From: Prostheceraeus crozeri | Taxonomy: Eukaryota; Platyhelminthes; Polycladida; Euryleptidae | Direction: 5' to 3' | Assembly (NCBI GenBank): GCA_907163375.1 | Contig: CAJQUW010012972.1 | Location: forward strand, 620,001 to 684,000 | DNA length: 64,000 nucleotides | Shown here: one piece after another, positions 1 through 10,033 of the stretch | Position numbering within the stretch: the first letter of the stretch is position 1 | How the letters are laid out: each line of letters opens with the position of its first letter | Program-made: the position numbers and the translations under genes | The notes under the pieces: generated by a model | What the model was told of the DNA's origin: nothing | What the model saw: the letters and a program-made list of their open reading frames with translations, nothing else | The model's database searches: none

Positions 1-1097
1 GATGCGGTAAGGAAATGATCATTTTGAAGCAACTTACTGGGAACCTTCTTCCGGACTTTTCGGACGACGAAGTCCTCAAGCTCGCCAGTAATGTCCATGC
101 TGATGTGTAGACATCGGACTCCGTCGCCCTCATAGCACTGCTGTGTTTGTTTTGGGGCGCTCGTTATCGTCGATGCGTCACAAACATTATTTTGGAAGAG
201 GGGAAGATGGACTTCATGCACTCTTCTTTTTCTACACTTCTCACGCTCATGCAATCGCTCTACTTAAGTCACCAACTTCTTGTTCACGCCCTTCACCTCC
301 TCTGTCTCATTCACCACGCTTCGCATCCGATCTATCTCATCATCCTTCCTCAACAAGTTCGCCTGCAGACTACTCACCAAACTTGCTTTCTTCATCAACT
401 CACTCCTTTCCACCATCCACTCTTACTCCTTCTGCCTCATGCTTTCCCACTCTTCTCTCGTCACCCTATACCCTTCAGCCTTCGCATTTAACCTCTCATT
501 TCGCATCACCAATACTTTATTTTTCTCCTCAACCGCTCTCAATCGATCCTTTATCCTCACATATTCATCCCTTGTGTTCCCTTCCTCCCTCCGAGGTGAT
601 GATGCTGCCAACGGTTTACTCACTTCCTTTCCCTCATCCTTCCCCTTCTCCTCAAGATCATTAATGTTCCCAAACAATTCCTCTAACACATTATCCAAAT
701 TAACATCAACATCAGGCTTCTTAATGTTCCCTCTCAACTCCACTTCTTCCTCACTCATACCCTCATCAGTCACCTTAGTTACCACTTTCTTTCCTACCGC
801 ACCCTCAATCGTCGCCGCTGCCACTCTCACCTCTTTCATATCCATCACTACTCCCTCAAACCACGACTTAAACCCCTGCATACTAATATTGCCACTAGGG
901 TTATGGTTCCTAATGAACTCTACATCACTCCCATCCTCACATATCACCTTGTGATGTACACACACCCTCAACAACTTTTTCCTCACATGCTCGCCCACCG
1001 TCCCCTCTTAAATATGTTTTTTGAAGTCGCTGCCTGTGGCAATACAGCCACAGCTACACTTGCCGATTAACATTCTTGCATTTGCCATTTTAGTCAT
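1..1097 (-). pseudogene. Unidentified protein frame with three in-frame TAA codons, runs off left edge
   Basis: Reading the minus strand from an ATG at 1097, one frame stays protein-like to base 1 (about 365 codons). It is broken only by TAA at 1008-1010, 423-425 and 264-266; there is no frameshift, TAG or TGA. The N-terminus has a cysteine cluster (CSCGC, residues 14-18) that could bind zinc. The middle is acidic and rich in Lys/Glu, and from about residue 190 the heptad-like charged pattern suggests a coiled coil. The codon pattern is GC-richer than the surroundings. I recognise no family; a retroelement ORF1/gag-like structural protein is a guess. The C-terminus lies outside the window. 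All three TAA codons sit where Gln (CAA) would fit, so decay by C-to-T change is the simplest explanation. The apparent CT-rich plus-strand ORFs at 143-954 are its antisense shadow. Confidence 0.5.
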
Positions 1098-3284
1098 GGC
1101 AACGATTCTGTAAAGATAGGGTAAAAATTCGATAGCAAGTGTTTATAGGATACTACTTGCTGATATGCATTGAAAGACTAAGTCCCCAAACATTTGATAG
1201 CAGTCGTCTAGGCGATAGGCTCTTGAATCTGTTACAGGCATTACTCAGAGGGGATCTTATCCCAGCTCTAAGGCCTCGACCCACAAATCCAACCTCGGGC
1301 GGACAGAGCGTGCGTCATGCCACTGTGTTGGTATCCGGGCCCCGATTTTGACATGAAAACCGGTGGAGTTTTTTAGAAGAGGAAACATCCCAAGTCACAG
1401 AGACTCATAAATGACTGCTTTTTATTCAAAAACTTTAATTATCATCATTAAACACGAATTAAAATTTTTCAGTATTTTAGTGCTGCTCATAAAACGTTTA
1501 TAAGTAGTCTGTCACCTACAGCACATCATGAGCTGTCGCACGTTTTTTAATGAAGTCTAAAGGACTTGTAGAAGCAAAGTTATAGCCGTTTGAAGATTTC
1601 GGCCTACTATCATCAAATGGTCATTCATGCTATACTGACTAACCTATAAGTCTGACACTTGAGCTGACATCAGCAAGGAAAAGTCAGAAGTCCGATATCG
1701 GAGCAGAAGAGAAACGACCTACCTGTAATCAGTTTCTCAACTTAGTGAGATTCCTCTCCCGGACTCGTACTTATATATCCTGTGAATATGCAATCGATAA
1801 GAGGGGGAAGACATTGGTTATCCAAAATTTGACACTGATTCCAAATCTGGTCTCAGTTTTCTCGTCCGATGCTTCGTTCGCCCGCTGGAGCCCAAAACAC
1901 AAAACTCAACCTCTGACGGCTCTCTAACATGGCCAAAAGTCTCAATGTCACTCTCAAGCCTCGGCAAAGGAAGATATGACTAAAACTGTGCTTTCCAATG
2001 AATTTGTGGCACTCTTAGCTTTCAAACGAGCTATTGCACGACTCTCTACGATCTCTAGAACCAAAGTTGGAAGAAACGCTGCCGAGGGGGGGTCGAAGTT
2101 CTTCATTCTTTGCCCTATGACGCTGGAAACAATTCCTCTAGACCCAAAATTGGTCAAAAAGCTCAAATCCGCCGTCCATTTTACCGTTCGAGGCTTCGTT
2201 TAGCCGCTACAGCCATTTTATCACTCAAAAACCCTGTTAAAACAACCTAAAGGACAGAAGACCTCCACCTACACCCATGAAACTCAACATGTCGACGCAG
2301 AATTTCATCAGAAATCCAAATCTAATCACAACTCACACCTACAAACACTCCTACACACCAAAAGCATAGACTGCCGCCCAAGACCAGCACGGACGGTCGA
2401 CCACGACCTACACGGACGGTCGACCCAGAACGACAACAACCAACTCACGCTCCAGAGGGGGGGCGCTGTGCGCAGTTGGGAGGATTCCTTACTACTAAAT
2501 AGGAACCTCGGTAAGATCATTAATGATCAATTTATTGATACACAATGCTGCATTTATCATTGTGATCATCAATAAAACCATGCCAGTAAGCACTGTGCCT
2601 TACATGTAGACATGTAAGACATCAGTAGGCCTAAGAAGAAAAAGCTGAGAAATCCCCAAACACCAAAACAAGAAGCACTAGCAATTCAATTTGGCTGAGC
2701 AGCAAGAGAGGCTACAGTGGGTTCGAAGCCACAACATTTTGATTGAGATCGACTAATTATATCAATTCATCAATTATTTTTTTCACTATTAATTCTTCGC
2801 CATGCTGCCTTGGTGCTTTGTTCGCGAAAAGAGTTACGCACAAAAACGAATGCCATAACTACTCAAATGTTTCTAAATATTCAATTTGATAGCTTTGCAG
2901 ACCAATGTGCAGCACAATCATATGTCAAAAGTTATAAATCACCTCGTTCACTCAATAAAAGAAATTTAAATGAGTAACGAAATGGGGCACTATGAACCAT
3001 GTTCAAAGTGCCCGATCTTGTGTGGTACAATGTGCCCCACATCGCTAACTTTTCAAAAACGTGCTCGTGTGCAAATAAGGCTGCACTCAAATAGTTTTGA
3101 AATAATAGATTATTGAAATTGATAAAGAATGCTTGAGAAAAGTGCTGTCAAATGAAATAAGCACAAGTATTTGGCTGTATTAAAGCAACAGCTCTGATTT
3201 TCTAAAAGCTATTTTTTCATTGAAATTTTGGGAAAGCCCTGTGAAAAAAAGTGATTGAGAGCATAGACAATTGAAATTATACAG
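1098..3284. other. No gene recognised
   Basis: Short ORFs on both strands (for example 1139-1351 plus and 1954-2166 minus) show no motif I recognise. A GGGGCAC/GTGCCCC inverted pair occurs at about 2984-3043, and a small direct repeat built on the phrase ACGGTCGACC lies at 2391-2425. Nothing else stands out. Confidence 0.4.
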
Positions 3285-4010
3285 CCTCGATTTCATTAAA
3301 TGCATTCGAATGAAACCCAGTACCACAAATGAGATATGCCAATTTTTACACTTTTTGGAGAAATACATGGATTTGATTGATCATGATAGCAAAACAGAAG
3401 GAATAATAACATCTCTTGAATTAGCAATTCGATGGGTTGCTATCACTTTAATGCTTAGCCTTATCAATAAGAGCACCTTCTTGAGCATGATCATATCACA
3501 AGCACCTACCACTGGAAGAGCAAAATAAAATAACTAGTAATAAATCACCACAATTAACTTAAAAGGTGTAAATCGGTTCGCATTGCAATTCAGATTTCAG
3601 AGAATCACAAAATCATACCGATGAAAATGGAATCAAAAACTTGAAATTTCAGCCAAGATATCATAATGAAATGTCGACGTTTTTATGAATACTTGCAATA
3701 TAATGCAGCAAATGCAGCTAATGAATTTCCGCTTAATCAAGATGCTTCTTAGCATGCTTCCTTTTGATATCCAACTAGTTTCATGCTACTTATAAAGTGG
3801 CTTCATCTCGGTAGTATTTAGATAGAGGAATAATTTGCAAAAAATTAGCTTTTTATAAACTATTCAAATGATATTTTGGACCGCAGGAAGGTAATCTCTG
3901 CAAAAACTGAGTCATTTTATATAAAAATGTTCACTGTGCACAGATACTTGTTTGAATCGACACTCTACCTACTACGTACTTTCACTATGGTTTCGGAGAA
4001 TGGGCCGGTG
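3285..4010 (+). repeat. Dispersed repeat, copy A (partner at 20.0-20.8 kb)
   Basis: This stretch aligns by eye, in the same orientation and with many substitutions and small indels, to 20035-20840. Shared landmarks in order include a phrase around TTGATCATGATAG, the phrase ATTCCTTTTGATATCCAA-like near 3760, a phrase around TTTGGACCGCAGG, and CGACACTCTACCTA at about 3959. Copy B is bounded by inverted repeats that copy A lacks on its left, so copy A is probably a truncated member of the same non-autonomous transposon family. No protein signal is seen. Confidence 0.6.
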
Positions 4011-4868
4011 GTGCAATGTGCCTCCAGCATAGAAGTAGATAATAGTACACTAGAATGGAAGTTGGATATCTTGCCTATATACAATAGGCATTCCATACTA
4101 TCTACATGGAAAAATCTATGGTTTGTAGATCAGATTCGATCTAAAACATTATATCATAGTCAAATTATTTGTCAAGTTGATTGTCGAAATTGTTGACATC
4201 AAATCACAGGATCTTCATGTAGAGAATTTTAGTGAGATGGTGGTATTGTATCATGTGAAATAGCCTACTATTCCATGGATTAACATACTGTGTCTATTTT
4301 TGCCTGTCATTGACAACTATTATACAAATTTTCAACACTGGATTACGAATTAAAATTTGGTTCACAGAGTCGTAATTGAAAGTGGTCGCTGTACTGGTTG
4401 GAAGAACATCTCAAGAATTCACAGATAAAATTTCTAATTATTGGATAATTTCCCCGTCAAGCGGTTAAGAAACCTAGTCCTTTTCTGGAATGAACACACT
4501 GAAAGCTTCTTTACCGACAATCATTTCTCAGATAAATAGAATGTCGCTGGAACTCTTAAATTAATCATTGAATGACTTATGTGATATAGTTTGATGATAT
4601 TTTGGCAGCTGATATTCGAATGCATGCAGAATTTTTGAAAATTGTTAAAATATAGTGAACAGGATCCCTTTAAAGTAAAATGAATACCCAAAGATTGATT
4701 GGCCTTTGATTTCATGCTGGAGTAATGCATGTTCTGTAAATCGGCATCACAAGTTGTATATGTGTCTGATTATACTCTTGATAGATTATAGGAGCGATAT
4801 TTCAAAATGATGAACGTACAGAACATTTTAAAGGATTTCCTTCTTTCTCATTCTGTCGCCGCAGTACA
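4011..4868. other. No gene recognised
   Basis: AT-rich DNA without a supported ORF. A loose inverted pair around GTAGATA / TATCTAC (4035-4110) could be a small hairpin. Nothing else is seen. Confidence 0.35.
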
Positions 4869-4892
4869 GGGTGAGTCAAAATTAGCCGTGAA
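4869..4892 (+). repeat. Left TIR of mariner
   Basis: 24-bp terminal repeat, 23 of 24 bases matching the inverse of 6230-6253. Confidence 0.85.
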
Positions 4893-5050
4893 CAAAAAAC
4901 AAAGATTTTCTTTCATGCTTAGCAAGTTTTGCATCACTTACAGTTGTAAACAGAGATGAATCATTATTCCCATGACTGCGTGATCGATTCGTATTGAAAG
5001 TAAGTCAATCTGTCAAACAATTTTTCATTTCTAATGTAGTGTGATAGGAG

Positions 5051-6103
5051 ATGGAATACACCATTAAAGAGCGAGTTCTGATTATCTCTTGGGTAATTGC
5101 TGCAACAGGCAACTGTTCTGTAGAGGACTGTAGGCGACGATTTCGCATTGAATTCAACAAAGAAGCACCATCTCGACAAACCCTGATTGATTGGAAAAAC
5201 AAACTGTTAGAAACAGGTTCTCTTGTGCATCAGAGACCAGGCCAAGGAAGACCAAAGTCCGCAGAAAGCCAGGAAAACGAAGAGCGAGTTTTGGGTGCAG
5301 TTCAGAGAGATCCGACAACATCCACTCGTCGTCTCTCTGAAGAACTAGAGTCTTCTCAGTTCAACGTCTGTAGAATACTAAAGAAGAATGAATTTCATCC
5401 TTATAAGCCACTGTATTGCCAGGAGCTTGTCGATGGAGATGACGACCGAAGGCGCCAGTTTTGCGAAGTAATGCAAAACAGGTTCACCAATGATCCATCG
5501 TTTCTGAGAAAGCTGACTTTTTCAGACGAATGTGTTTCATCTGAACGGACAAGTTAATAAACATAATGTTCACTTCTGGTCGACGGATAATCCTCTCATA
5601 AGATTCAGAGATCCAGGGCAAACACCCTCAGTTACCGTTTGGGCCTGTATTTCCTTCAGTGGAATTATTGACACAAACATTGACACTCGCACAATGAATG
5701 GGGAAAGATATTGTGAAATTCTCTGTGAAAAGTTGTTCCTTATTTTAAAAGAAACAAGCAGATGATTTACCAACAGGATGGGGCTAGCAGCCATTACTGT
5801 GTGAACACCCGCCAAATTTTGGATCAAGAAATGCCCCAACAGTGGATCGGTAGGCGAGGCTTTATTGAGTGGCCGGCACGGTCACCTGACCTCACGACAT
5901 GTGACTACTGGTTCTGGTCCTATCTTCGAAGTCGAGTATATCATCCTCAGAATGTGATCTTCCCTTCTGTGATAGAACTGACAAATAGAATCCAAATGGA
6001 AATGACGGCAATTCCTCTCAAAATGTTCCGAGACTCTTTCAGAGATTTCCCGAAACGGTTGCAAAAGTGCTTGTCAGCCAATGGTAGTTTATTTGAAGGC
6101 TAA
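5051..6103 (+). pseudogene. Mariner transposase, frameshifted
   Basis: Mariner/IS630 transposase of about 350 residues, which would cut and paste the element through its TIRs. The N-terminal half (from 5051) carries the helix-turn-helix DNA-binding region and ends in the first catalytic block FSDE. A one-base shift near 5531 moves the frame to the block VFHLNGQVNKHN. A second shift near 5760 moves it to the block YQQDGASSHY, holding the second catalytic Asp. The third catalytic residue is the Asp in RSPDLTTCDYW. By count there are 41 residues between the second and third Asp, so this fits a DD41D type better than classic DD34D mariner. The start is the ATG after the left TIR, with no competing upstream ATG in frame. 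Both breaks are simple indels, so the copy is fairly young. Confidence 0.85.
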
Positions 6104-6229
6104 AGATTGTCATAATTATTTGCTAGTTGAAAAATTATTTCATGTATATAGGCCCTACACAGATTTTTCAAATAAGAAAGTTTTATGAATATAGAGACCA
6201 GTTGAACAATAATAAAGTTGTTATTATCA

Positions 6230-6253
6230 TTCACGGCTTATTTTGACTCACCC
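6230..6253 (-). repeat. Right TIR of mariner
   Basis: Inverse copy of the left TIR, 23 of 24 bases matching, lying about 125 bp after the transposase stop. Confidence 0.85.
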
Positions 6254-6483
6254 ATTTTTGATTTCATAAATTCATTATTGCTTTTGTGCACATGATCTTT
6301 GGACAAAGGGCAACAATCCAAATTACTCATTGGCTTGATAAATATAAATGTCAATCAGAAAACATAGAAACCAGCTCTCACAATTTGCATTTCGCCCAAC
6401 TAAGTTCCCCCGGCGTGTGCCATAATTTTCATGCAATTTCCATTCTAGGACTTTCTATGGTATTGTTAATTTCTATGGCCTCC

Positions 6484-6555
6484 AGGGACGCCTAGATATT
6501 TTATAATGTTACAGAGACTAGAAACTCTAATAATGGATGAAAATGTGTGGGCCAG
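6484..6555 (+). repeat. Left TIR of P element
   Basis: About 72 bp. Compared with the inverse of 9959-10033 it keeps the blocks GACGCCT(A/G)GATATTTTA, GTTACAG(A/G)GACT and TGGATGAAAATGTGTGGGCC, with small differences between the blocks. Confidence 0.8.
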
Positions 6556-6626
6556 ATTTTTGAATCTATTGATATCTCCCTGTCTGTGGTATGGCCAATA
6601 TCTATGATATATACGTACTGATGAAG

Positions 6627-6713
6627 ATATATTACCTTTCAAATGACAGCCTAAATCGTCGGCGCGTAGCGCCAGACGATTTAGGCAGGCTGATCATTTG
6701 AAAGGTAATATAT
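6627..6713. repeat. Long hairpin in P element left region
   Basis: The arms ATATATTACCTTTCAAATGA and its inverse, followed by inner arms around CTAAATCGTC / GACGATTTAG and a GGCGC/GCGCC tip, form an almost perfect 87-base palindrome between the left TIR and the transposase start. Confidence 0.85.
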
Positions 6714-6952
6714 GCATCATTATTGAACTTAAAATCTATGAAATCAAAAATCCAAGATTTTGATCTGCAAAAGGCTCAAATCTATGATAATTTTCTACAT
6801 AGCCAATGCAGCTCAGAATATTAAAGCACATAAAGCTGGAGATATCTACGAGTCCAAATTGTGAACCATAGGAATCACTTCACTGTATTATCACTGGGAA
6901 TGCGAAGATGGAAGGTGAAATGCTCCTACCTCAATGGTATTACATACTTTAG

Positions 6953-6995
6953 CAAATTAGATGGCCTTAATATGCAATTAAGGCCGTCTAATTTG
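6953..6995. repeat. Second hairpin in P element left region
   Basis: The arms CAAATTAGATGGCCTTAAT and its inverse pair over 19 bp with one mismatch, around a five-base loop. It lies about 130 bp before the transposase start codon. Confidence 0.85.
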
Positions 6996-7126
6996 TATTT
7001 GGAGATATATGAACGACTTTCATAGAAAAATGACATGTGAAATATTTGCGGACAAGCCTACTTACTCAGTAACAATGCAATACAAATTTCGACAACTCTG
7101 CAGAATTGTGACAGAAAGTTAAAATA

Positions 7127-9471
7127 ATGGGGAGAAAATGCAGCGTAACCGGATGTGAGTCTAGAAATGGAAAAGGCAGAAAAATAAAAGTTTGTGGGAT
7201 TCCAGTAAATTCGGAGACGATGCTAGAATTGTGGTTGGCCGCATTACCTAACATCATACAGAAATAGAGCGTGTCAAGAAAGATGGGAGTTTGTGAATTG
7301 CACTGGCCAGATGATGCTGACGTGAGATCCGTCAAAGGAAAAAGAACACCGAAAGATCCACCAACCGGTTTCTGCTGTCCAAAAACATTTCAACGACAAA
7401 CGAATTCAAAGAAAGACAGAAATATCGAATCAAGAAATATTTCATTCCAATCGAGAACAACTATTCCAGACGAATTAAGTTTTGGAAGTTGATTTTGCGA
7501 AGGAATTGCCTAGTCATTTAGAGTGTCGACAAACAATAATAAATAGATCTTCGAAGATTTTTATAATGAATTTGGACAATAACTGCTGAACTGTTGAAAT
7601 GTGCATCACAATTGCTTCTGATTTCTCAGTCACTGCCTGCAGAAGAAATACATGTGTTGGATTATGAGATTTATTGGGGTTCGCAGCCAAACTTGAACGA
7701 TGGTCACAATTGAGTAACATAATTTCGAGAACTAAGAATCATTCTGTATCAAAGAAAAGTGAGATGCAAAGATTGATTGAGTTAGGAAGGGACGATTTAG
7801 ATCATAAAGAAAATGAATCAGCTGCTAGACATTTCAACTTCATTTTCGAGCAAATTTTTTGATGTGCTGTGAATCTAATGGAAGACGATATTCAGGTGAA
7901 ATGATGATGATTGCAACATGTCTCTATTTGAATAGTCATTCTTGCTATAGTGATCTGCGATCATATCCGGTCTTGCCAGAGCCGAAGACCATGAAGAAGT
8001 ATATTAGGCCTTTCCAAGAAATTGGGGGCAACAATGAAGTTTAAAAGACTGCTGAATTATTCTTTTCCTCTGGAAATACTGTGCCCTATTGCTCTTTGGT
8101 CTTCGATGAAATCCATCTAAAACCCTCACTTCGATATAGAGGTGGCCATGTATTGGGTGCCGCCATTGACAGACCTCAAGAATTGGCTAGAACAGCTTTA
8201 GTATTCATGATAAAGGCAATGTTCAATCCGAAGCCAAATTCATTTCTCTTGCGAATAATTCCTATTTACACATTGGCAGTAGCAGCATTAGAAAGAGGAG
8301 TGATTACATGCATGAAACTACTGCACGAAGCCGGGGGAAAAGTTGTTACACTTATTTGCGACAATTTGTCAACCAACAGGAAACTGTACAGCTTCTTGCG
8401 TGAAAGATTTTCATCAAATTGTTCGCACAAGATAATCAACCCACTCACTGAAGAGCTATTTTTTCTAATGTATGATAGCGTCCATTTAATCAAAAGCATT
8501 CGGAATAATTGGAACAATGAAAAAGATGGAATGATCAAATTTCTTCCTCCGAAGCTGGTGATCATGTAATTACAAAATGGGACGATCTGGTAGAACTGTT
8601 CAATACCGAGAAAGTGAATATCGTGAAAATAACTCCTCTTATTTCAATAGAATGGATCCATCAGTATTTGAGAAACAGAAGGTTTCCTTGGTGACCCAAA
8701 TTTTCAATGAAAAGATTGTTGCGGTATTATCGCAAGATGGTAAAACTGACACTGCTTGTTTCGTCTTTCATTTGCTGAGATTGTGGAAAGTGTGGAATAC
8801 CAAAAATACATATTCGTGGATCCATCTTAACGATGTTGATAGAAGCCCCATAAACAGTTCGGCATCCACTCAACCTCAATCTATTCCTCAATCTATCTTG
8901 TGGAACATGAGACATGCATTGAGTTCAATGAATTGTAAGCGCTTTCCTCGTGAAAAATCTTTTACTTCTGATACGCGCAACAGCATCATTTAAACACTCG
9001 ACTGCATGATCGATATGTCTGTGTCTGTTAAACTCCTCCTCCATTCAATATATTTTCCTTGCAAGCTTTCAAAGTGACATAATCGAGGGGGAATTTGGCA
9101 TCATGCGTAGAATGTTTGGTGGACTGTACCATGTGGCATTCGAACAAATATTGATCGCTTCAAAAACTCGAAGATTAGAATTCATACATAGACTAGAAAA
9201 TGTTCAAGAGCACGACTTGAAGTCATGCTCCCTTTGTCCTCATAGTAGTTGTTGTTCAAGCGATCTAACTGGCGTAGAGCACCTGAAGGTGGATGATGCA
9301 TTTGAAAATATCGAGTTTATTTCTTTTGATGAAAGGTCAACATTATTTTACATCAGTAGATTCCTTGCATTTAAAGAAGGATTTATGTATGCGGGACATG
9401 ATGTTGCTAAGCGAGTTCACTCGTCTAGTCTCAAGAGGAAAGTTAACCTACCCTTCCGAAGAATTATTTGA
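7127..9471 (+). pseudogene. THAP-domain P-type transposase, decayed
   Basis: Transposase of the P/THAP9 family. From the ATG at 7127 the THAP zinc finger is visible: the CSVTGC pair at residues 5-10, a Trp and the ALPN block, then VCELHW, giving the C2CH pattern. A TAG at 7265 interrupts it. The catalytic core follows in the frame starting at 7859: a TAA at 8042, then FDEIHLKP (first acidic residue), the GTP-binding-like insertion region, LICDN, and the family hallmark YDSVHLIKSIRNNW at about 8470-8515. A shift near 8635 leads to the block LVTQIFNEKI. A later piece (9103-9471) begins FGGLYHVAFEQ-like and holds the C-terminal region. Breaks: at least two stops and two or more frameshifts. The THAP finger suggests an animal P element rather than a plant or fungal relative. 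Confidence 0.8.
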
Positions 9472-9958
9472 TTTGTCCTCTTGTGCTACTCTTTCTTTCA
9501 ATGTTGTAATGTGAGACGACACCTCGTTTAATGTCTCACTCATATTATGTAAGATATCTACTTTTCTTTTTGCATGAAACGTACTCTTCTTTCAAGACTT
9601 GTAAACACGTTTTTCAATGGTTTGGTGAAAGATAGAACTGATGCAGCACGTTCTGCTTCTTCTTCTCGAAGAAAATTACAAAAGCTGTCAAGTTGATGTA
9701 ATAAGAATAGTTGAATATATGGATTCTTTTGATTATTATCCTAGCATATACTTCTCGATACTATATATATGTTTCTTTTCTAGTTGCACTTGTGATGTTT
9801 TTAAGTTAACTTTTGTCATCGAAAATTCCTGCACAATTTAACAAATAATGATAGAAATAATAAAAACGTGACTCTTTCTAAACCTAAGCTCACTTGACAT
9901 GAAATATTACATAATTATCATTGAATTCCTAAGATAGAGCGCTGCATTAGCTGAAAAG

Positions 9959-10033
9959 CTGGCCCACACATTTTCATCCATGGTATTCGAGTTTCAAGTC
10001 CCTGTAACTTGGTAAAATATCCAGGCGTCCGTG
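9959..10033 (-). repeat. Right TIR of P element
   Basis: Inverse copy of 6484-6555. The inner 22 bases match perfectly and the outer half carries scattered differences. Confidence 0.8.

Larger units (their letters stand above)
4869..6253 (+). mobile_element. Mariner-like DNA transposon with matched TIRs
   Basis: The element is bounded by 24-bp terminal inverted repeats, left 4869-4892 (GGGTGAGTCAAAATTAGCCG...) and right 6230-6253, which differ at one position. Between them lies one transposase gene in the plus direction. At 1.38 kb the size is normal for a mariner. TA target duplications are not clean: a TA lies two bases outside the left end, and the right flank reads AT. The transposase is dead (two frameshifts), so this copy can move only if supplied in trans. 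Confidence 0.85.
6484..10033 (+). mobile_element. P-element-like transposon with THAP transposase
   Basis: A 3.5-kb element defined by long imperfect inverted repeats of about 70 bp (6484-6555 and 9959-10033) enclosing a plus-strand THAP/P-type transposase. The innermost 22 bp of the repeats (TGGATGAAAATGTGTGGGCC...) match perfectly; the outer part, starting near GGACGCCT, is diverged. Possible 8-bp target duplications (ATGGCCTC-like and GTGCCTCT-like) are too diverged to be sure of the exact ends. Two perfect or near-perfect hairpins lie in the left subterminal region. The transposase has several stops and shifts, so this copy is dead. Confidence 0.8.

Noticed and set aside
143..954. Overlapping plus-strand Ser/Pro/His-rich ORFs
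   Set aside because: They are the antisense of the minus-strand frame at 1-1097. Their CT-rich composition is what the complement of a Glu/Lys/Gly-rich coding frame produces.
1..1097. A nuclear genetic code in which TAA means Gln
   Set aside because: Other elements in the window (ZBED hAT, Gypsy protease-RT, Harbinger nuclease) end on normal stops and have no internal TAA at Gln sites, so a genome-wide code change is not supported.
2984..3043. GGGGCAC/GTGCCCC inverted pair as a transposon
   Set aside because: The element would be only 60 bp, and neither target duplication nor a second copy is visible.
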